Assembly (NCBI GenBank): GCA_019911985.1
Contig: JAIOJO010000585.1
Span: forward strand, 1-16,297
Reading direction: 5' to 3'
Source of the DNA: Sulfuricellaceae bacterium
GTDB lineage: Bacteria > Pseudomonadota > Gammaproteobacteria > Burkholderiales > UBA9220
DNA length: 16,297 bases
The translations under genes were made by a program, and so were the position numbers. How positions within the stretch are numbered: position 1 is the stretch's first letter; each line of letters opens with the position of its first letter. Of this stretch, positions 12,456 through 16,297 are shown piece by piece. The notes under the pieces are model-generated. The model ran no database searches. It saw only the letters and a program-made list of their open reading frames with translations, and was not told where the DNA came from.

Positions 12456-15400
12456 ATGTTCAATCGCCTGATTGCCTGGTCGCTCCACAACCGCCTGATT
12501 GTCCTCGCCATCACGCTGGCCTTGTTCGTCGCCAGCGGGTACGCATTGCAGCGGATGCCGGTAGACGTCTTCCCCGAATTCGCTCCCCCTCAGGTGGTGA
12601 TACAAACCGAAGCGCCCGGCATGGCGCCGCAGGATGTGGAGTCCTTGCTGACTTATCCGCTCGAGAGCGCGATCAACGGTACGCCAGGCGTAAGCGATGT
12701 GCGTTCCAAGACCTCCGTGGGGCTGTCCACCATTACCGTCATATTCAACGCAAATACCGATGTCTACCTGGACCGGCAACTGATTAACGAGCGTATCCAG
12801 AGCGTGGCCGGACGGCTCCCCGCGGGAGCCAAGCCGCCGGTGATGTTGCCCGTCACATCGGCGGTGGGATGGCTGGTCAAGTATGCCCTGACCAGCGATA
12901 CCTTATCCCCGGAGGCGTTGCGCACGCTGTCCGACTGGGAAATCCGTCCGCGCATCCTGGCGCTGGGCGGCATCGCCTCGGTGGTGTCCATAGGCGGCGA
13001 GGTCAAGCAATACCAGGTGCGCCTGGACCCAAGCCGGATGCTGGCCTATCAGGTCAGCGCCGAAGAAGTGCGCAAAGCACTGGAAAAATCCAACACCAAC
13101 GTACCCGGCGCCTTTCTGCAGCGGCCCGGGCAGGAATTGATCGTCGGCGGCGTCGGACGCATTAGCTCGCTGGACGACTTGAAAAACACCCTTATCGTGA
13201 TGCGCAACGGCGCCCCGATCACCATAGCCAATGTCGCGGAAGTCGCCTTCGGCGGAGAAATCAAGCGCGGCGACGGCGCCTTCGCAATGAAAAACGCGGT
13301 GATCGGAACCATCTCCAAGGCCTACGGCGCAGACACCCTGAGCACGACGTATAAGGTGGAAAAAACGCTTGCCGACATAAAAAAACAATTACCGGCAGGC
13401 GTCCAGATGGATACGCAGGTGTTCCGGCAGGCGAATTTCATCGAGGCGGCGATTCACAATCTGAAGCTTTCGCTGCTGCAAGGCGCGCTCATCGTCATGG
13501 TTATCCTGTTCGTCTTCCTGATGAACTGGCGCGCCTCGCTGATCACCTTTTTGTCCATGCCGGCCTCTTTTGCCGGCGGCATCCTGGCGATGCACGCCTT
13601 GGGCATCGGCATCAACGCCATGACCCTGGGCGGATTGGCCATCGCCATCGGCGAAGTGGTGGACGACGCCATCATCACGGTGGAAAACGTGGTGCGGCGA
13701 TTGCGCTTAAACCGCAATGCGGCAAGCCCGTTGCCACCCATCGAGGTGGTGTTCGACGCCGTGCAGGAAGTACGTAATTCGGTCGTATACGCGACCTTGA
13801 TCGTCATCATGATCTTTCTCCCCATATTCTTCCTGCAAGACCTGGCCGGACGCATCTTCAGTCCCTTGGGCGTGGCTTATATCGCTTCGGTGACGGCCTC
13901 TTTGGTGGTGGCTGTGACCATGATCCCGGCCCTCTGTTATCTGCTGCTGGTGCGAAACAAAGCGCAGGATCAAGGCGTGCTGCTGCATGCCTTGGACAGC
14001 CGCGAATTGCTTGCCGATACTACGCCGGCCGGCAAAGCCGAAGAACACGAAACCCGCTTTGTTCTCTGGCTGAAACGTCATTTTTTGCGCCTCTTGAACT
14101 TGGCCTTGCGCAAGTTTTGGTGGGTAGCGGGGCTGTCGCTGGCAGCGCTGGCCTCGTCGCTGGCCTTGCTGCCGCATTTCGGCCTATCTTTTTTGCCCGA
14201 GTTCCGCGAAGGCAACTACGTCATCGCCATGACCACCTTGCCCGGCACTTCGCTGCAAGAATCGATGCGCCTGGGCGCCCTGGTGCGCCAGGATCTGCTC
14301 AAATATCCGCAGGTGGTGTCGATCGATCAGCGCGCGGGCCGCAGCGAACTGGACGACGATGCGCAGCCGCCCAATTTCAGCGAATTCGATGTCCGGCTCG
14401 ATTTTGCCAAAAATCCGAATATGACGGCAGAAGTCTTGCTTGAGAAAATCCGCCAGGATCTGGCCGGAATACCGGGCGTCGTATTCAACGTCGGGCAGTT
14501 CATCGCGCATCGGATGGACGAAGTGCAATCGGGCGTGCGCTCCCAGCTTGCGATCAAAATTTTCGGCAGCAATCTGTCCACGCTGTATCAACTGGGACAG
14601 GATGTTCAGAAGGCCTTGCAGAGCGTACCCGGCGCGGTCGACATCAACCTGGAACAGCAGATCCGCATCCCGCAAGTGAGCATCAAGATCGACCGCAGCA
14701 AGGCGGCCCGCTACGGCATGGCGGTCGGGGACATCGCCCAGGATATCCAGATGTCCTTGAACGGGGAAACCGTGTCCAGCGTGCAGGAAGGAAGCCGTAC
14801 TTTCGACCTGTCCGTGCGCCTGGAGCCGGCCGCGCGCGACAGCGTGGAAGCGATCCGCGATCTCTTGGTGGACGCGCCCGGCCTCAATCCCGATGGAAAG
14901 GCCAAGATACCGCTACGGGAAGTGGCTGACGTCAGCGTGCAGGACGAAGCGTATTCCATCAACCGCGAAAGCGTACAGCGCTTGATTGTCGTCGCCTTCA
15001 ACGTGCAGGGGCGGGATTTGGCCAGCGTGATCCGGGACACGCAAGCCAAACTCGATGCCCAGGTAAAACTGCCGTCAGGCTACCACATCGAATACGGCGG
15101 CCAGTTCGAAAGCCAGCGCCAGGCCAACCGGATACTCTTGAGCTTCGGCCTATTGGCCCTGCTGGGCGCCGTAATCCTGCTGTACAAGGTATTCGGCACG
15201 TTCCGCGAGGCGCTGCTGGTACTGTTCAACCTGCCGCTCGCCATGATCGGCGGCATCGTTGCGCTCTATCTCGCCGGGGCGAACATCAGCGTGGCCGCCG
15301 TGATCGGCTTCATCACGCTATTCGGCATCGCTACCCGCAACGGAATCATCCTGGTTGCCCATTACAACCAACTGCGCAAGGAAGGAAAACCTTTGCAGGA

Positions 15401-15656
15401 AGTCGTGGTGCAAGGAACCCTCGACCGCCTGGTGCCCGTCTTGATGACGGCGGCCACTGCGGCATTGGGGCTGATCCCGCTGTTGTGGGGCTCACCCGTC
15501 GGCAAGGAACTGGAACAGCCGCTGGCCCAAGTCGTATTGGGCGGCCTGGTGACATCCACTTTCTTGAACATGATCGTCGTGCCCACGGTTTACCAGCGCA
15601 TCGAACACTGGCGCGAGCAGCGCCAACGCCGCTCTGCATCGTTGCCGCCGAGCTGA
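12456..15656 (+). CDS. CzcA/CusA-family heavy-metal RND efflux pump
   Basis: This 1066-residue inner-membrane proton/metal antiporter has the RND layout: TM1 at 12-31, a periplasmic domain to about 335, TM2-7 at about 336-500 plus the segment near 555-573, a second periplasmic domain, and a final membrane block ending near 1050. The TM4 motif AIAIGEVVDDAIITVEN (395-411) carries Asp403, Asp404 and Glu410; Asp403 and Glu410 align with CzcA Asp408 and Glu415, while CzcA Asp402 is Ala397, as in CusA. The three methionines that carry Cu(I) in CusA (573, 623, 672) are not conserved: by my alignment they fall on Ala591 (next to Met592), Phe641 and Glu689. A divalent or uncharacterised substrate is thus more likely than Cu(I)/Ag(I). 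Its ATG lies 2 bases after the adaptor stop. Confidence 0.93.
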   Translation: MFNRLIAWSLHNRLIVLAITLALFVASGYALQRMPVDVFPEFAPPQVVIQTEAPGMAPQDVESLLTYPLESAINGTPGVSDVRSKTSVGLSTITVIFNANTDVYLDRQLINERIQSVAGRLPAGAKPPVMLPVTSAVGWLVKYALTSDTLSPEALRTLSDWEIRPRILALGGIASVVSIGGEVKQYQVRLDPSRMLAYQVSAEEVRKALEKSNTNVPGAFLQRPGQELIVGGVGRISSLDDLKNTLIVMRNGAPITIANVAEVAFGGEIKRGDGAFAMKNAVIGTISKAYGADTLSTTYKVEKTLADIKKQLPAGVQMDTQVFRQANFIEAAIHNLKLSLLQGALIVMVILFVFLMNWRASLITFLSMPASFAGGILAMHALGIGINAMTLGGLAIAIGEVVDDAIITVENVVRRLRLNRNAASPLPPIEVVFDAVQEVRNSVVYATLIVIMIFLPIFFLQDLAGRIFSPLGVAYIASVTASLVVAVTMIPALCYLLLVRNKAQDQGVLLHALDSRELLADTTPAGKAEEHETRFVLWLKRHFLRLLNLALRKFWWVAGLSLAALASSLALLPHFGLSFLPEFREGNYVIAMTTLPGTSLQESMRLGALVRQDLLKYPQVVSIDQRAGRSELDDDAQPPNFSEFDVRLDFAKNPNMTAEVLLEKIRQDLAGIPGVVFNVGQFIAHRMDEVQSGVRSQLAIKIFGSNLSTLYQLGQDVQKALQSVPGAVDINLEQQIRIPQVSIKIDRSKAARYGMAVGDIAQDIQMSLNGETVSSVQEGSRTFDLSVRLEPAARDSVEAIRDLLVDAPGLNPDGKAKIPLREVADVSVQDEAYSINRESVQRLIVVAFNVQGRDLASVIRDTQAKLDAQVKLPSGYHIEYGGQFESQRQANRILLSFGLLALLGAVILLYKVFGTFREALLVLFNLPLAMIGGIVALYLAGANISVAAVIGFITLFGIATRNGIILVAHYNQLRKEGKPLQEVVVQGTLDRLVPVLMTAATAALGLIPLLWGSPVGKELEQPLAQVVLGGLVTSTFLNMIVVPTVYQRIEHWREQRQRRSASLPPS

Positions 15657-15681
15657 TTTATCAACCACTGGAGAACCCGCC

Positions 15682-16116
15682 ATGAACCTGAAGAAAACCT
15701 GTAGCGTAGTATTTACCGCCATCCTGCTGGCCGGCACAGCCGCCATCCCGCCGGCGCAAGCCGGCGAAGAGGCCCCTGTGCGGATACCGGCGACGAGCGC
15801 CGCCATCTGGCAAGCAATAGACCAACAGACCGCCGCCTTAAGCAAGGCTATCCAAATGGGGGGGCTCACCGAGGTGCATCCTCGCGCCTTCGCCATACGC
15901 GACCTGGTGGCGGCCCTGCCGGCGCGTTCCGGTTCCCTTCCTTCCGAAAAACTGGCCCAGGTCAAAGAAAACGTAAAGTTTGTCGCCACCCTGGCACAGC
16001 GGCTGGACGCCACCGGCGATGCCAAGGACAAGGCCGGTACGGAAGCGAATTTCAAAAAATTGCAGGAAGTACTGGCTGCAATCCGTGCGGATTATTCGAA
16101 AACCGCCGGGAAATAG
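15682..16116 (+). CDS. Exported small helical protein of the efflux operon, function unknown
   Basis: This 144-residue protein has a clear signal peptide (MNLKKT, hydrophobic core, cleavage near PPAQAG at 27-28). The mature part is predicted almost entirely helical: IWQAIDQQTAALSKAIQMGG, RAFAIRDLVAALP, LAQVKENVKFVATLAQRLDATG, and NFKKLQEVLAAIRADYSKT, which suggests a three- or four-helix bundle. There are no cysteines in the mature part. Met59 and the EVHPRAFAIRD segment (64-74, His66) are the only plausible metal or haem ligands I see. It resembles no family I can name. TGGAG lies about ten bases before the ATG, and the gene starts 25 bases after the pump stop, so it is probably co-transcribed. 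A periplasmic metal-handling or sensing accessory is an inference from position only. Confidence 0.8.
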   Translation: MNLKKTCSVVFTAILLAGTAAIPPAQAGEEAPVRIPATSAAIWQAIDQQTAALSKAIQMGGLTEVHPRAFAIRDLVAALPARSGSLPSEKLAQVKENVKFVATLAQRLDATGDAKDKAGTEANFKKLQEVLAAIRADYSKTAGK

Positions 16117-16170
16117 CGCTGGAGTCTACTTCCAAGCTCGGCAAATGTTTTTAATCGAAAGGAGCCGCAA

Positions 16171-16297
16171 ATGCGCTATCTAAAACTCTCGGCCCTCGCC
16201 CTGGCGCTTGTCTTCTCGCAAGGCGCGCTCGCCCACACCGAGGCCTATCTCGACACCCAAACCGCGCCGCATGGCGGACAACTGCGCATGGCCGGCA
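16171..16297 (+). CDS. Exported protein, N-terminal part, cut by window end
   Basis: ATG 16171 has a strong ribosome site, AAGGAG, eight bases upstream. The 42 visible residues are a signal peptide (MRYLKLSALALALVFSQGALA) and the start of the mature chain HTEAYLDTQTAPHGGQLRMA. Histidines at the new N-terminus (HTE) and in PHGGQLRM suggest a periplasmic metal-binding accessory, in keeping with the pump operon it follows. I recall the LDTQxAPHGGQLRMAGP style from uncharacterised proteins near RND metal pumps but cannot confirm it. The gene is incomplete at the right edge; the 54 bases separating it from the previous gene hold no visible terminator. Confidence 0.78.
   Translation, partial: MRYLKLSALALALVFSQGALAHTEAYLDTQTAPHGGQLRMAG

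Overview
The window has GC-rich coding sequence with AT-rich intergenic stretches, typical proteobacterial Shine-Dalgarno sites and clearly proteobacterial families (NhaR, HtpX, PbpG, an RND metal-efflux tripartite pump). It looks like chromosomal DNA of a beta- or gammaproteobacterium. I cannot name the genus. No transposase, integrase, tRNA, rRNA or CRISPR array is visible. The right edge cuts a gene.

Layout, left to right. (1) 1-554 is non-coding. It holds a tight cluster of DnaA-box-like 9-mers beside an AT-rich tract (61-198, possibly a replication-origin element) and a REP/MITE-like long inverted repeat (394-511). (2) 555-3708 on + is a compact set: a stand-alone CBS-pair protein followed by two tandem paralogous ArsB/NhaD-type (COG1055-like) permeases. 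(3) 3709-3866 holds a telomere-like heptamer repeat (CCCATTA, nearly 7 copies) and a bidirectional terminator between convergent genes. (4) On - follow a D-alanyl-D-alanine endopeptidase (pbpG) and an unusual small protein with an LPD7-like domain, a domain otherwise best known inside relaxases and polyvalent mobile-element proteins. (5) 8797-5864 on - is a tight envelope/stress operon: htpX, then a TerC/Alx-type membrane protein, then an AI-2E/PerM-type permease. A divergent NhaR-type LysR regulator (8966-9901) is transcribed away from it. (6) 9938-16297 on + is a metal-efflux operon: a TolC/CzcC-like outer-membrane channel, a periplasmic adaptor, a CzcA-like RND pump and two exported accessory proteins of unknown function, the second cut by the window end.

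How they may work together. The pump operon should export a metal ion across both membranes. Its upstream palindrome GATTACAA-AC-TTGTAATC resembles the operators of CusR/CopR-type response regulators and sits about 53 bp before the inferred transcription start, so induction by a metal-sensing two-component system is likely, although no such system lies in the window. The most unusual protein feature is the adaptor: the two halves of its lipoyl domain are joined by only a few residues, so the alpha-helical hairpin that normally reaches the TolC-like channel appears to be missing. The CBS protein may regulate the two ion permeases encoded just after it. These functional links are inferences from gene order.
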